Assembly: GCA_017421905.1 (NCBI GenBank)
Contig: JAFOHH010000244.1
Span: 1 to 16,745 of the forward strand
Reading direction: 5' to 3'
Source of the DNA: Clostridia bacterium
GTDB taxonomy: Bacteria; Bacillota; Clostridia; Christensenellales; Borkfalkiaceae
DNA length: 16,745 bases
Shown here: positions 1-7,616 of the stretch, piece by piece
Position numbering within the stretch: the stretch's first letter is position 1
How the letters are laid out: the number at the start of each line of letters is the position of its first letter
The notes under the pieces: model-generated
Told to the model about the DNA's origin: nothing
What the model saw: the letters and a program-made list of their open reading frames with translations, nothing else
Database searches by the model: none
Position numbers and translations under genes: made by a program

Positions 1-1
1 G

Positions 2-40
2 CAAGCGGAAAGCTCCGCCGACTACTCCCTGATGTTGTAA
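2..40 (+). CDS. Possible 3' end of an unidentified plus-strand gene (partial)
   Basis: The first bases stay open in frame 2 and end with TAA at 38-40, giving a C-terminal tail QAESSADYSLML. The codons (GCG, GAA, AGC, TCC, GCC, GAC, TAC, CTG) look like coding sequence. The other two plus-strand frames also end nearby, at 28-30 and 58-60, so thirteen codons cannot settle it. If real, this gene converges on the ribosomal operon. I cannot name a product. Confidence 0.25.
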   Translation, partial: QAESSADYSLML

Positions 41-75
41 TGTTATTTTATTCTTTTTAAGGCGGCTTGTCAACC

Positions 76-318
76 ATTTTTGCAAATTTTTTCGTGTTGC
101 CCCACGAGTTTTGCAAATTTTCCGCGCTGCTCCACAAGTTTTGCAGTTTTTCCGCGCTGTTCCACAATTTTTGCAGTTTTTCCGCGTTTCTCCTCAAGTT
201 TTGCAAATTTTTCCGAATTGCCCCGCAATTTTTGTAAATTTTTCGTGTTGCCCCACAAGTTTTGTAAATTTTTCCGGATTGCCCCTCAAGTTTTGTAAAT
301 TTTTCGCGTTGCCCCACA
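76..318. repeat. Eight-copy degenerate 30-31 bp tandem repeat array
   Basis: Eight contiguous units lie at 76-106, 107-136, 137-166, 167-196, 197-227, 228-257, 258-288 and 289-318. Each starts with A(G/T)TTTTG(C/T)A, continues with a T-run and CCG or CG, and ends with a C-rich block such as GCCCCACA. Copies differ by substitutions and by one-base length changes (30 or 31 bases), with no unique spacers between them. Both strands are open for 70-90 codons only because the unit lacks stop codons. The 31-base units shift the reading phase, which argues against a selected protein. The last unit abuts the operon terminator. I read it as a noncoding minisatellite-like array; its function is unknown. 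Confidence 0.85.
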
Positions 319-352
319 AAAAAACGCCGTACGGAATCCGTACGACGTTTTT
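318..352 (-). terminator. Rho-independent terminator of the ribosomal operon, probably bidirectional
   Basis: On the minus strand the arm AAAAACGTCGTACGG and the arm CCGTACGGCGTTTTT pair around an ATT loop. The stem is about 15 bp with one G-T wobble, and a T-run follows it. The plus strand also ends in a T-run (348-352), so it could stop transcription from either side. It begins 17 bases after the rplQ stop codon and is the only strong terminator downstream of the operon in the window. Confidence 0.9.
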
Positions 353-369
353 GGAAACGTTATCTTCGA

Positions 370-873
370 TTAGATAAGCTCGATAATAGCTACGTCTGCA
401 GCGTCGCCGCGGCGTTGGCCGTTGAGATAAATTCTCGTGTAGCCGCCACCTTGACCGAGCGCTTCTTTACGTTCAGCATATTTGGGAGCGATTTCGTTGA
501 AGATTTTTTCGATTAAGGGGTGCTTAACGTTGCCGATTCTTGCCTTGAACGCGGTACGGCTTTCGTCTTGACCTTTTACTTCGTGAAGGTCGTATACCTT
601 GTTCATAATAGCTCTTCTTGCAGCCAGCTTTTTAGCGCCGTCTACTGCAACGGTTACCTCTACTTCGTTACCGTCTTTATCAATTCTCTTTTGGGTTACT
701 TCGTTAGTGTCCATGTAAGAATTAATAGCGGTGGTGATAATTTTTTCAACGTAGGACTGCAATTCTTTAGCATTCGCCTTCGTGGTGGAAAGTTTGCCGT
801 ACCACAAAAGGTTGGAGGCTTGGTTTCTGAGAACTGCCAGTCTTTGTTCGGTGGTTCTTCCTAATTTACGCAT
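370..873 (-). CDS. rplQ: Large-subunit ribosomal protein L17, long form
   Basis: L17 is a 50S protein near the peptide exit side, and this is the last gene of the operon. The N-terminus (MRKLGRTTEQR, then LLWYGKLSTTKANAKELQ at about 22-39) and the C-terminus (GGGYTRI at 142-148, RRGDAADVAIIELI at 154-167) are classical L17. At 167 residues it is longer than the usual 112-130: acidic and basic segments at about 53-80 and 95-118 sit inside the domain. I recall similar long L17s in some Clostridia. Its ATG lies 3 bases after the rpoA stop, and its AGGAGG site is inside the rpoA 3' end, so translation is probably coupled. The operon terminator follows. Confidence 0.97.
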   Translation of the reverse strand: MRKLGRTTEQRLAVLRNQASNLLWYGKLSTTKANAKELQSYVEKIITTAINSYMDTNEVTQKRIDKDGNEVEVTVAVDGAKKLAARRAIMNKVYDLHEVKGQDESRTAFKARIGNVKHPLIEKIFNEIAPKYAERKEALGQGGGYTRIYLNGQRRGDAADVAIIELI

Positions 874-876
874 TGA

Positions 877-1836
877 TTAATCCTCCTTTTCCTTTAAAGC
901 AAGACCGTAGCCGGCAAGCTTTTGGATAACTTCGTCCAAAGACTTTCTACCAAGGTTACGAACCTTAAGCATATCGTCTTCCGACTTTTTCAACAGGTCT
1001 TCTACCGTGTGAATATTTGCTCTTTTTAAGCAGTTGTAAGAGCGGACCGAAAGATCCATATCTTCGATGTTCATTTCGAGGATCTTTAACTTTTGGTCTT
1101 CTTTGCCCTTAACGAGAATGTCCATTTTGCCCATAGCGTCGCTTAAATTTACGAACAAATCGATATGATCGCGCATAATTTTAGCTGCAAGGCTTACGAT
1201 TTCTCTGCCGGAGAACGCGCCGTTCGTCCAAACTTCCATTGTAAGCTTATCAAAATCGGTGCTTTGACCTACGCGGGTGTTTTCTACGTTGTAGTTAACC
1301 TTTTTCGCGGGGGAATAGAGCGAATCGATTGCGATATAGTCGATGGGGTTGTTCTCGTTTTTATTAAAGTTTGCGCCCATATAACCTCTGCCGCGGCCGA
1401 TGGTGATTTCCATATCCAGCTTACCACCTTCGTCAATCGAGCAGATATACAGGTCGGGGTTTAAGATTTCTACGTCGCTATCCGGATCAATATCGCCTGC
1501 GGTTACCGTGCAAGGACCTTCCTTTTTTAAGGTAAGAACCTTTTGGAAGCCTTCGTCCAAGGTGGACGTTTTAACGGTTAAGCATTTGAAATTGAGGATA
1601 AGCTCGGTTACGTCTTCTTTCACGCCTTTAATCGTGGAAAATTCGTGCTTTACTTCGCCGTCTGCAAAACGGATGCCTTGTGCAGCCGCACCGGGGAGAG
1701 CGGAAAGCAGAATTCTTCTCAAGCAGTTGCCAAGCGTTAAACCAAAGCCGCGTTCTAACGGTTCTACCGTAATTTTTGCGTAGCTTTTATCTTCGCTTTC
1801 TTCTACTTCAATCTTAGGCATTTCAATTTCCATCAT
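877..1836 (-). CDS. rpoA: DNA-directed RNA polymerase subunit alpha
   Basis: The alpha subunit dimerises to start RNA polymerase assembly, and its C-terminal domain contacts UP elements and activators. The 319-residue length is normal. The N-terminal domain shows [14 protein letters not shown] (24-37) and then [13 protein letters not shown] (38-50), the dimerisation signature. The C-terminal domain occupies about 250-319 and includes [13 protein letters not shown] and [13 protein letters not shown], the helix-hairpin-helix region that binds DNA. Two ATG codons are adjacent; I take the first, 9 bases after AGGAGG. It is followed by rplQ and preceded by rpsD, as in the alpha operon. The A-rich tracts upstream of the rpsJ promoter could be a target of this domain. 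Confidence 0.98.
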   Translation of the reverse strand: MMEIEMPKIEVEESEDKSYAKITVEPLERGFGLTLGNCLRRILLSALPGAAAQGIRFADGEVKHEFSTIKGVKEDVTELILNFKCLTVKTSTLDEGFQKVLTLKKEGPCTVTAGDIDPDSDVEILNPDLYICSIDEGGKLDMEITIGRGRGYMGANFNKNENNPIDYIAIDSLYSPAKKVNYNVENTRVGQSTDFDKLTMEVWTNGAFSGREIVSLAAKIMRDHIDLFVNLSDAMGKMDILVKGKEDQKLKILEMNIEDMDLSVRSYNCLKRANIHTVEDLLKKSEDDMLKVRNLGRKSLDEVIQKLAGYGLALKEKED

Positions 1837-1880
1837 AAGAAATTACCTCCTAATTTCATTCAGTTGATGCAAGGGGTGGA

Positions 1881-2504
1881 TTACTTCGAATACAATTCGA
1901 CGATCATGTGTTCTGCAATTTGCGTGTCGATATCTTCGCGCTTGGGCAGAGCAATGATTTTGCCTTCTAACTTTTCGGGGTTGAAATCCAGCCATTGGGG
2001 CATAGATCCCTTTTTCATCTGTTTGATTTCGGTAAAGTATTTATTGTCTTTTCTGGATTCTTTAACAGCGATAACGTCGCCTGCCTTTACGAGGTAGGAA
2101 GGAATGTTAACGGGTCTTCCGTTTACGGTAAAGTGTGCGTGCGTTACTAATTGACGAGCAACGTTTCTGGATGCGCCTACGCCCATTCTGTAAATAACGT
2201 TGTCAAGTCTTCTTTCGAGAAGAGAAAGCATGTTTTCACCGGTGATACCCTTCATGCGGTCTGCCATTTCGTAGTAGTGATGGAATTGACCTTCGAGTAC
2301 GCCGTAAATTCTCTTCGTCTTTTGCTTTTCACGAAGTTGAAGTCCGTATTCGGAAACCTTTTTGCGTGCGCTACCGTGTTGACCGGGAGCAACGGGTCTC
2401 TTTTCAAACGGACAGGAATTTCCGTAGCATTTATCGCCCTTTAAAAAGAGCTTTCCGCCTTCGCGTCTGCACAAGCGGCATTTGGATTCGGTATATCTAG
2501 CCAT
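1881..2504 (-). CDS. rpsD: Small-subunit ribosomal protein S4, zinc-binding form
   Basis: S4 binds 16S rRNA early in 30S assembly and contributes to decoding fidelity. The 207-residue protein has cysteines at 9, 12, 26 and 31, the zinc-site pattern of the C+ form of S4. The S4 RNA-binding domain spans about 97-155, starting at [14 protein letters not shown]. In many bacteria S4 represses its own operon by binding the leader mRNA. In E. coli that is the alpha operon; Bacillus subtilis rpsD stands alone. I see no obvious S4 leader structure here. It sits between rpsK and rpoA, as in the alpha operon. Confidence 0.98.
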   Translation of the reverse strand: MARYTESKCRLCRREGGKLFLKGDKCYGNSCPFEKRPVAPGQHGSARKKVSEYGLQLREKQKTKRIYGVLEGQFHHYYEMADRMKGITGENMLSLLERRLDNVIYRMGVGASRNVARQLVTHAHFTVNGRPVNIPSYLVKAGDVIAVKESRKDNKYFTEIKQMKKGSMPQWLDFNPEKLEGKIIALPKREDIDTQIAEHMIVELYSK

Positions 2505-2517
2505 TTTTCATTCCTCC

Positions 2518-2907
2518 TTAAATTCTACGACGCTTCGGGGGGCGGCATCCGTTGTGGGGGATGGGGGAAACGTCTTGAATCAACGTAACGGTAAGACCAG
2601 CAGTTGCTAAAGCGCGGATGGAAGATTCTCTACCTGCGCCGGGGCCTTTAACGTATACTTCTACCGTTCTGAGTCCGTGTTCCATAGCTTTTTTAGCTGC
2701 GTCTTCTGCTGCAGATTGTGCTGCAAAGGGCGTGCTCTTTCTAGAACCTTTAAACTTCAAAGAACCGGCACTGGACCAGCTGATAACGTTACCGTTCATA
2801 TCGGTAATGGTTACGAGCGTGTTATTGAAGGAAGACTGAATATGAACTTGACCTTTGTCAATGTTTTTACTTTCTTTACGTTTTTTCGTAACGGTTTTTA
2901 CTGCCAT
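2518..2907 (-). CDS. rpsK: Small-subunit ribosomal protein S11
   Basis: S11 sits on the 30S platform and helps shape the mRNA exit channel and the E site. The 129-residue length is typical. Family hallmarks are [10 protein letters not shown] (27-36), [14 protein letters not shown] (87-100) and the C-terminal [14 protein letters not shown] (115-128). The start is an ATG preceded by AGGAGG in the short gap after rpsM. Its position between rpsM and rpsD is the conserved alpha-operon order. Nothing looks altered. Confidence 0.98.
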   Translation of the reverse strand: MAVKTVTKKRKESKNIDKGQVHIQSSFNNTLVTITDMNGNVISWSSAGSLKFKGSRKSTPFAAQSAAEDAAKKAMEHGLRTVEVYVKGPGAGRESSIRALATAGLTVTLIQDVSPIPHNGCRPPKRRRI

Positions 2908-2925
2908 AATAATGTCATCCTCCTA

Positions 2926-3303
2926 TTACTTAGACGCCGTCTTCTTCTTAGCAACGGTACGACGCGGACCCTTTCTGGTTCTCGCGTTTCTCTTAGAGCT
3001 TTGACCTCTTACAGGCAAGCCCTTTCTATGACGAACACCGCGGAAGCAGCCGATTTCCATCAAGCGTTTGATGTCTAAGCTTACTTTGCTGCGAAGTTCA
3101 CCTTCTACAGTCAGGTTATGTTCGATATAATCTCTGAGTTTGGATACGTCGCTTTCGGTCAGATCCTTAACTCTCGTGTCAGGGTTGACACCGGTTTCTG
3201 CCATAATCTTCTTGGCAGTGGGAAGTCCGATACCATAAATATAGGTGATGCCGACTTCTACTCTTTTGTCTCTGGGTAAATCTACACCGGCAATACGTGC
3301 CAT
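2926..3303 (-). CDS. rpsM: Small-subunit ribosomal protein S13
   Basis: S13 forms intersubunit bridges with the 50S and touches the P-site tRNA through its basic tail. The 125-residue sequence begins [17 protein letters not shown], has the helix-two-turn-helix segment [12 protein letters not shown] (22-33), and carries the tail signature [11 protein letters not shown] (91-101) followed by NARTRKGP (106-113). A good GGAGGT site lies 9 bases before the ATG. The 111-base gap separating it from rpmJ is the largest internal gap in the operon. Confidence 0.98.
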   Translation of the reverse strand: MARIAGVDLPRDKRVEVGITYIYGIGLPTAKKIMAETGVNPDTRVKDLTESDVSKLRDYIEHNLTVEGELRSKVSLDIKRLMEIGCFRGVRHRKGLPVRGQSSKRNARTRKGPRRTVAKKKTASK

Positions 3304-3414
3304 TTGGTTATACCTCCGTAATTATTTCGGTTTGTATTTTATATGTTATCCCTCCGCGCAGCAGGGCAAAAAAGTGGAATGCGCCCCTTTGCGCTTTGGT
3401 CGTTTTGTTTAAGG
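3304..3414 (-). other. Internal 111-base spacer between rpmJ and rpsM
   Basis: This is the largest gap between genes within the operon. It holds the rpsM ribosome binding site near the left end. It also holds a second Shine-Dalgarno-like GGAGG (3351-3355) that no ATG, GTG or TTG follows at a useful distance. A short GCGC/GCGC stem is possible near 3380-3394. I find no promoter with acceptable spacing and no strong terminator. Confidence 0.5.
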
Positions 3415-3531
3415 TTAGCCTTGTCTTTGTTTGTGGTTTTTGTTTTTGCTGCAAATTACCATTACTTTTCCTTCTCTTTTGATAACTTTGCATTTATCAC
3501 ACATAGGTTTGACAGACGGTCTTACTTTCAT
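3415..3531 (-). CDS. rpmJ: Large-subunit ribosomal protein L36
   Basis: L36 is a tiny zinc-binding protein that stabilises 23S rRNA in the 50S. The reading frame encodes 38 residues, starting [15 protein letters not shown] and ending HKQRQG. Zinc ligands are Cys11, Cys14, Cys27 and His33, so this is the C+ form. There is one more residue between Cys27 and the histidine than in the common 37-residue form. The ATG is preceded by a GGAGG site (minus strand ACGGAGGATATAACAATG). It lies between infA and rpsM, the usual position. Confidence 0.96.
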   Translation of the reverse strand: MKVRPSVKPMCDKCKVIKREGKVMVICSKNKNHKQRQG

Positions 3532-3559
3532 TGTTATATCCTCCGTTTTTATTAAGCGA

Positions 3560-3781
3560 TTAGGCTTTGCTTCGCCAGATAATTCTGCCTTTCGTCAGGT
3601 CGTACGGGCTCATCTCAATCTTTACCGTATCACCGGGAATGATTTTGATGTAGTGCAATCTCAGTTTGCCCGAGATATACGCTGTAATCGTATGACCGTT
3701 GGTGAGTTTTACGATGAACTTCGCATTGGGTAAGGCTTCTTCAATGACGCCTTCCGCTTCGATTACATCATCTTTAGACAC
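3560..3781 (-). CDS. infA: Translation initiation factor IF-1 (GTG start)
   Basis: IF-1 is a single S1-like OB-fold protein that blocks the 30S A site during initiation. The 73-residue product begins (M)[19 protein letters not shown] and ends [29 protein letters not shown] is the typical OB core. I place the start at GTG 3779-3781 because TTGGAGG lies 7 bases upstream and residue 1 then matches the family N-terminus. The same frame remains open further upstream into the preceding KOW gene, but that extension has no IF-1 similarity and would overlap it. A weak GTG start may keep IF-1 below ribosomal-protein levels; that is inference. Confidence 0.96.
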   Translation of the reverse strand: MSKDDVIEAEGVIEEALPNAKFIVKLTNGHTITAYISGKLRLHYIKIIPGDTVKIEMSPYDLTKGRIIWRSKA

Positions 3782-3800
3782 AATCTTTCCTCCAACTATT

Positions 3801-4070
3801 TCAGTTTTGCGTATAGGGGCGAAGCGCCTTGGAAAGAAAGGGGTTGGAAATTCCAAACGCTTTCTCCCTTTCGGCATAGCCCTCGATTCTACAACCCGTA
3901 GGTTGAAGATGCTTTTCCTTCTTTTTTTTGGGGCTGCAGATTTTTCTATGCTTTCCATCGGCAAGATAGCAAAAACCATCTTCTACCTTAACGACGGCGA
4001 AATATCTTCCGCTATCACGTCCTTTTAGGCAGTAAACGATTTCTCCTATTTGCACGGGATCTTTTTGCAT
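3801..4070 (-). CDS. KOW-domain RNA-binding protein (L14e-like family)
   Basis: This 89-residue protein has an N-terminal KOW/SH3-like fold: [20 protein letters not shown] at about 8-27 and [11 protein letters not shown] at about 34-44. A basic [12 protein letters not shown] segment (47-58) and a C-terminal [11 protein letters not shown] (76-86) follow. This layout matches the small KOW proteins often encoded near adk and infA in Clostridia, thought to bind RNA or ribosomes; the exact role is unknown. I prefer ATG at 4068-4070, with GAGG just 4 bases upstream. A TTG at 4089-4091 overlapping the adk stop would add seven residues but has no visible ribosome binding site. The protein occupies the interval where map is normally found. 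Confidence 0.88.
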   Translation of the reverse strand: MQKDPVQIGEIVYCLKGRDSGRYFAVVKVEDGFCYLADGKHRKICSPKKKKEKHLQPTGCRIEGYAEREKAFGISNPFLSKALRPYTQN

Positions 4071-4087
4071 AGTTCCTCGCTTTTCGC

Positions 4088-4708
4088 TCAACCGAGCGCT
4101 TTTTCAATTTCCCCGAAAACTTCGTCGATTTTACCGGCAGCGGCAATGTTGCAAAGCACGCCCTTTTCCTTGTAATAAGCAATTAAAGGAGCGGTTTGGT
4201 TAGTGTATGCCGTTAAGCGGTTGTTAACCGACGCCTCGTTATCGTCCGAGCGTTGAATAAGCGTGCCGCCGCATTTGGTGCAAGTGTTCGCGTCGCCGAT
4301 AAAGGAAACGTGATAGGACTCGCCGCATGCTTCGCACACTCTTCTTCCCGTTAAACGTTTCATTAACAAATCCAAATCGATATCGAGGTTTAAAACGGTT
4401 TCTACCTTGGTAAAGGAATCCAACGCTTCGGCCTGGGGCACGGTGCGGGGGAATCCGTCGAGCAGGTAGCCGTTTTTGCAATCTTCTTCGGCAAGGCGCA
4501 GGCGAACGATTTCGATTACGACTTCGTCCGGAACGAGCTGACCTTTATCGATGTAAGATTTTGCTACGACGCCGATGGGGGTTTGTTCCTTGATGTTTTT
4601 ACGGAAGATATCGCCCGTAGAAATGTGGGGAACGTTGTACTTTTCTGCGATTCTGACCGCCTGGGTGCCTTTGCCGGCACCCGGAGGTCCTAATAAAATT
4701 ACGTTCAT
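4088..4708 (-). CDS. adk: Adenylate kinase, zinc-LID type
   Basis: The enzyme catalyses ATP + AMP = 2 ADP in the cytoplasm and maintains the adenylate pool. The 206-residue chain shows the P-loop GPPGAGKGT (7-15), the AMP-site STGD (30-33) and DGFPRT (84-89), and a LID with cysteines at 125, 128, 143 and 146 that should bind zinc, as in Gram-positive enzymes. It is slightly shorter than the usual 214-217 residues, partly because the LID loop between the cysteine pairs is short. The ATG starts one base after the secY stop and has no strong ribosome binding site, so translational coupling to secY is likely. Its place after secY is the classical spc-operon arrangement. Confidence 0.98.
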   Translation of the reverse strand: MNVILLGPPGAGKGTQAVRIAEKYNVPHISTGDIFRKNIKEQTPIGVVAKSYIDKGQLVPDEVVIEIVRLRLAEEDCKNGYLLDGFPRTVPQAEALDSFTKVETVLNLDIDLDLLMKRLTGRRVCEACGESYHVSFIGDANTCTKCGGTLIQRSDDNEASVNNRLTAYTNQTAPLIAYYKEKGVLCNIAAAGKIDEVFGEIEKALG

Positions 4709-4709
4709 A

Positions 4710-6008
4710 TTATTTCAAGAAGCCCTTATAGTTCTTCATCATAATCTGGGATTGGAGTTGTTTATCAAATTCCAAAGCCACGGATACGATAATGAGCATA
4801 CCGGTTGCGGAGAACGCGTTAATAAGCGACGAGCCCGTGCCGGCAACCGCGGTGAAGATCAGCGTAGGTACTAAGGCGATAAGCGCCAAGAAGATTGCGC
4901 CGAACAACGTAATGCGGTTGTTGATTCTTCTCAAATGCTGAGCGGTGGGTTTGCCCGGACGAATACCGGGGATAAAGCCGCCGTTTTGTTGAATGCTCTT
5001 GGAAATATCGTCGGGATTGAATTGAATTTGCGCATAGAAATAAGCAAATCCTAAAATTAACAATGCGAGAACGATGTTGTAAGGCCAAGAGCCTGCTCCC
5101 ATATGCATTGCCCACCAAATTGCAGCGTTGCTAGTAGGCCAGAACATATTGAAAATTAAGTCGGGGAAGCTTAAAATTGCAAACGCAAAGATGAGGGGCA
5201 TAACGCCGTTTGCGTTTACGCGAATGGGAATTACGGTGTTTTGACCGCCGTACATCTTTCTTCCCTTAACTTGTTTTGCGTATTGTACGGGAATTTTTCT
5301 TTCTGCAAGGTCAACGTAAACGATGCAGCAGAAAATTACGATTACTGCAGCAAGGAACGCAATCAATCTCCAAATTGCCATATCGTCAGAACCGATTAAG
5401 GTAATTTGGTTGATAATCGACGTACCAGCCGTAGAAAGGATACCAACAAAGATGAGCATGGAAATACCGTTGCTTACGCCATATTCGGTAATTCTTTCCC
5501 CAATCCATACGGTAAGGAGAGAGCCTGCAGCGTAAATAGCGGTCATGTAAGCGTAGGTAGCCCATTTAGCATTCGTACCGAACAGCGTAAAGTCGATTGC
5601 GCCGCCGTTACCAAAGCTGAGAAGAATACCGAGGGCTTGTGCTACCGCAAGAGCAAGGGCCACGTAACGCGTGATCTTTGCAATTTGCTTTCTTCCTTCT
5701 TCGCCTTGCTTGCTGAGTCTTTCCAACGAGGGAATCGCTACAGACAAAAGTTGAATGATAATGGAAGAGTTAATGTACGGGCCGATACCCATAGCAAAAA
5801 GCGTACCTTGGGAAAGCGATCCACCGGTAATTGCGCTCATAACACTAAAATACGTGTTACCAGCCAAGTTTTCGGAGAGCACTTTGCTATCGATGCCCGG
5901 AACGGGAATGAAGCAACCGATTCTGTATACGAGCACGAGTGCAAGCGTAATGAGAATTTTGGTGCGAATCTCCTTTACTTTGAATGCATTCTTTAACGTC
6001 TCAAACAT
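4710..6008 (-). CDS. secY: Protein translocase subunit SecY
   Basis: SecY is the membrane channel of the Sec translocon, working with SecE, SecG and SecA or the ribosome. The 432-residue protein has about ten hydrophobic helices. Signature segments are [15 protein letters not shown] (74-88) in the second helix, [15 protein letters not shown] (170-184), a cytosolic loop around 236-265, and [12 protein letters not shown] (341-352) in the loop before the last helices. The ATG is 5 bases after GGAGG. It follows rplO and precedes adk, so translocon and ribosome synthesis share a transcript. Length and motifs look complete. Confidence 0.98.
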   Translation of the reverse strand: MFETLKNAFKVKEIRTKILITLALVLVYRIGCFIPVPGIDSKVLSENLAGNTYFSVMSAITGGSLSQGTLFAMGIGPYINSSIIIQLLSVAIPSLERLSKQGEEGRKQIAKITRYVALALAVAQALGILLSFGNGGAIDFTLFGTNAKWATYAYMTAIYAAGSLLTVWIGERITEYGVSNGISMLIFVGILSTAGTSIINQITLIGSDDMAIWRLIAFLAAVIVIFCCIVYVDLAERKIPVQYAKQVKGRKMYGGQNTVIPIRVNANGVMPLIFAFAILSFPDLIFNMFWPTSNAAIWWAMHMGAGSWPYNIVLALLILGFAYFYAQIQFNPDDISKSIQQNGGFIPGIRPGKPTAQHLRRINNRITLFGAIFLALIALVPTLIFTAVAGTGSSLINAFSATGMLIIVSVALEFDKQLQSQIMMKNYKGFLK

Positions 6009-6037
6009 GTTTACCTCCGCAAGAAGCCCGTGTGTTG

Positions 6038-6487
6038 TTATTCAACAACAACGACGGTGCCGCCTGCCTTTTCGATAGCTGCTTTCGCAGTTTCGGAGAA
6101 CTTAGCTGCTTCTACAGTGAGAGCTACGTTAAGCTCGCCATTTCCGAGGACTTTAAGTCCGGCGTTATTTTTAATTCTCTTAATAAGGCCGCAATCCATA
6201 AGGATGTCGTAGTTAACGGTTGCACCTGCTTCAAAGCCGGCAAGCTTTTCTACGTTTACGATTGCGTATACTTTTCTAAAATGATTGTTGAAACCGTGCT
6301 TGGGCAGTTTTCTGGTTAAAGGCATTTGGCCACCTTCGAAGCCGGGTCTTACGCCGCCTCCGCTTCTAGCCCATTGACCTTTATGACCTTTACCTGCGGT
6401 TTTGCCAAGACCGGAACCGATACCACGGCCAAGTCTTTTGCATTCCTTCGTGCTGCCTTCTGCAGGTTGAATGGTATGAAGTCTCAT
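6038..6487 (-). CDS. rplO: Large-subunit ribosomal protein L15
   Basis: L15 is a 50S assembly protein with a long basic N-terminal extension threaded into 23S rRNA. The 149-residue chain has the glycine-rich [19 protein letters not shown] (20-38), [18 protein letters not shown] (49-66), and a C-terminal globular half with an [12 protein letters not shown] ending. The AGGAG-type site precedes the ATG in the 12-base gap after rpmD. Order rpmD, rplO, secY is canonical. Confidence 0.98.
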   Translation of the reverse strand: MRLHTIQPAEGSTKECKRLGRGIGSGLGKTAGKGHKGQWARSGGGVRPGFEGGQMPLTRKLPKHGFNNHFRKVYAIVNVEKLAGFEAGATVNYDILMDCGLIKRIKNNAGLKVLGNGELNVALTVEAAKFSETAKAAIEKAGGTVVVVE

Positions 6488-6499
6488 AGTCTGTTCTCC

Positions 6500-6682
6500 T
6501 TATACGTTTTCAACCTTCACGAGGTGAGAAACCTTTGCAATCATACCCATGATGCAGGGGTTTGCTTCGTGAATTTTGAACTGACGGATTTTGTGAAGTC
6601 CGAGTGCGTAAACAACGGCTTGTTGCTTTTTCGTACCGGTGAAGGGACTTCTTACGAGCGTCACTTTAATCTTGTTTTCCAT
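6500..6682 (-). CDS. rpmD: Large-subunit ribosomal protein L30
   Basis: L30 is a small 50S protein of ferredoxin-like fold. The 60-residue sequence contains KVTLVRSPFTGTKKQQ (6-21) and the GLHKI segment followed by the conserved pattern leading into MIAKVSHLVKVE at the end, matching the bacterial form in length. A GAGGG site lies in the 13-base gap after rpsE. Not every bacterium has L30, so its presence is mildly informative; here it occupies the usual position between rpsE and rplO. Confidence 0.96.
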   Translation of the reverse strand: MENKIKVTLVRSPFTGTKKQQAVVYALGLHKIRQFKIHEANPCIMGMIAKVSHLVKVENV

Positions 6683-6695
6683 GGTGTCGCCCTCC

Positions 6696-7220
6696 TCAGT
6701 CTAAAATTTCTTCTACGGTTTTACCGCGAAGCGCTGCTACTTGTGCAGCCGTTTTTAAGCTTCTTAAACCTTCAATCGTTGCTTTTACGCAGTTGATCGG
6801 GTTGTTCGTTCCGTGAGATTTGGTACGGATATCCTTAATACCAACAGCTTCCATTACCGCACGAACGGGACCGCCTGCGATAACACCGGTACCTTCTGCA
6901 GCAGGCATCATAAGAACGCTGCCGCGGCCGAATACGCCGAGTACTTGGTGGGGGATGGAAGTACCGTTTACAGCAACTGCGAACATATTGCGTTTTGCTT
7001 GTGCAGTTGCCTTATCGATTGCTTCGGGAACTTCTTTCGATTTACCCATGCCGAGACCAACTTTGCCGTTGCCGTCGCCAACGATTACAAGTGCAGCAAA
7101 ACGCATGTTGCGTCCGCCCTTAACCGTTTTGGTTACACGGTTTACTTGAATCAGCTTTTTAACGAGGCCGTCGTCTTCTTGTTTTTTATCTCTGGCGGGT
7201 CTGGTGTTCTCTCTTGCCAT
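6696..7220 (-). CDS. rpsE: Small-subunit ribosomal protein S5
   Basis: S5 lines the mRNA entry channel and affects decoding fidelity. The 174-residue chain has the double-stranded-RNA-binding-like N-terminal domain (about 17-80) with [18 protein letters not shown] (36-53) and [17 protein letters not shown]-terminal S5 domain contains [19 protein letters not shown]. The N-terminal 15 residues are charged and variable, as in the family. GGGAGG precedes the ATG by 7 bases. It lies between rplR and rpmD as expected. Confidence 0.98.
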   Translation of the reverse strand: MARENTRPARDKKQEDDGLVKKLIQVNRVTKTVKGGRNMRFAALVIVGDGNGKVGLGMGKSKEVPEAIDKATAQAKRNMFAVAVNGTSIPHQVLGVFGRGSVLMMPAAEGTGVIAGGPVRAVMEAVGIKDIRTKSHGTNNPINCVKATIEGLRSLKTAAQVAALRGKTVEEILD

Positions 7221-7234
7221 TTTACTGTCCTCCC

Positions 7235-7603
7235 TTAGAATTTCAGTCCGGCTTCTCTAGCGCCTTCGGCGAGAGCTTGCACACGACCGGTGTAAAGATA
7301 ACCACCTCTGTCGAAAACGATCGTTTCGATGCCTTTTTCAATTGCCTTTTTTGCAATTGCAGCGCCAACGATTTTAGCCGCTTCAACCTTGGTTTTACCT
7401 TCGACTTCCGCAGCAACAGCCTTTTCCTTAGTGGAAGCAGCAGCAAGGGTTACACCCTTAACGTCGTCGATAACCTGGCAATAGATGTGGTTCAAACTTC
7501 TGTAAACGCAAAGTCTGGGCATTTCAGCAGTGCCGCTAACTTTGTTTCTGACACGCAGGTGTCTTTTCTTTCTGTCTGCGTTTTTATCAATCTTAGCAAT
7601 CAT
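7235..7603 (-). CDS. rplR: Large-subunit ribosomal protein L18
   Basis: L18 binds 5S rRNA and, together with L5, attaches it to the 50S central protuberance. The 122-residue chain has the basic N-terminus [15 protein letters not shown], then [18 protein letters not shown], and the C-terminal [20 protein letters not shown], all family hallmarks. AGGAG precedes the ATG. It lies downstream of rplF and upstream of rpsE, so both 5S-binding proteins (L5 and L18) are made from this transcript. Confidence 0.98.
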   Translation of the reverse strand: MIAKIDKNADRKKRHLRVRNKVSGTAEMPRLCVYRSLNHIYCQVIDDVKGVTLAAASTKEKAVAAEVEGKTKVEAAKIVGAAIAKKAIEKGIETIVFDRGGYLYTGRVQALAEGAREAGLKF

Positions 7604-7616
7604 ATTTTACGCTCCT

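Noticed and set aside
76..318. CRISPR-like array of about 30-base repeats
   Set aside because: Units are contiguous with no unique spacers and differ among themselves; no cas genes are in the window.
3320..3365. Promoter within the rpmJ-rpsM spacer (TTGCCC with TATAAA)
   Set aside because: The -35 match is poor and the spacer is about 20 bases.
3308..3493. Minus-strand 61-codon frame spanning the rpmJ-rpsM spacer
   Set aside because: It is mostly the wrong frame of rpmJ and has no ribosome binding site.
3782..3979. Upstream extension of infA in the same frame
   Set aside because: It overlaps the KOW gene in another frame and shows no IF-1 similarity; the GTG at 3779-3781 with TTGGAGG is the better start.
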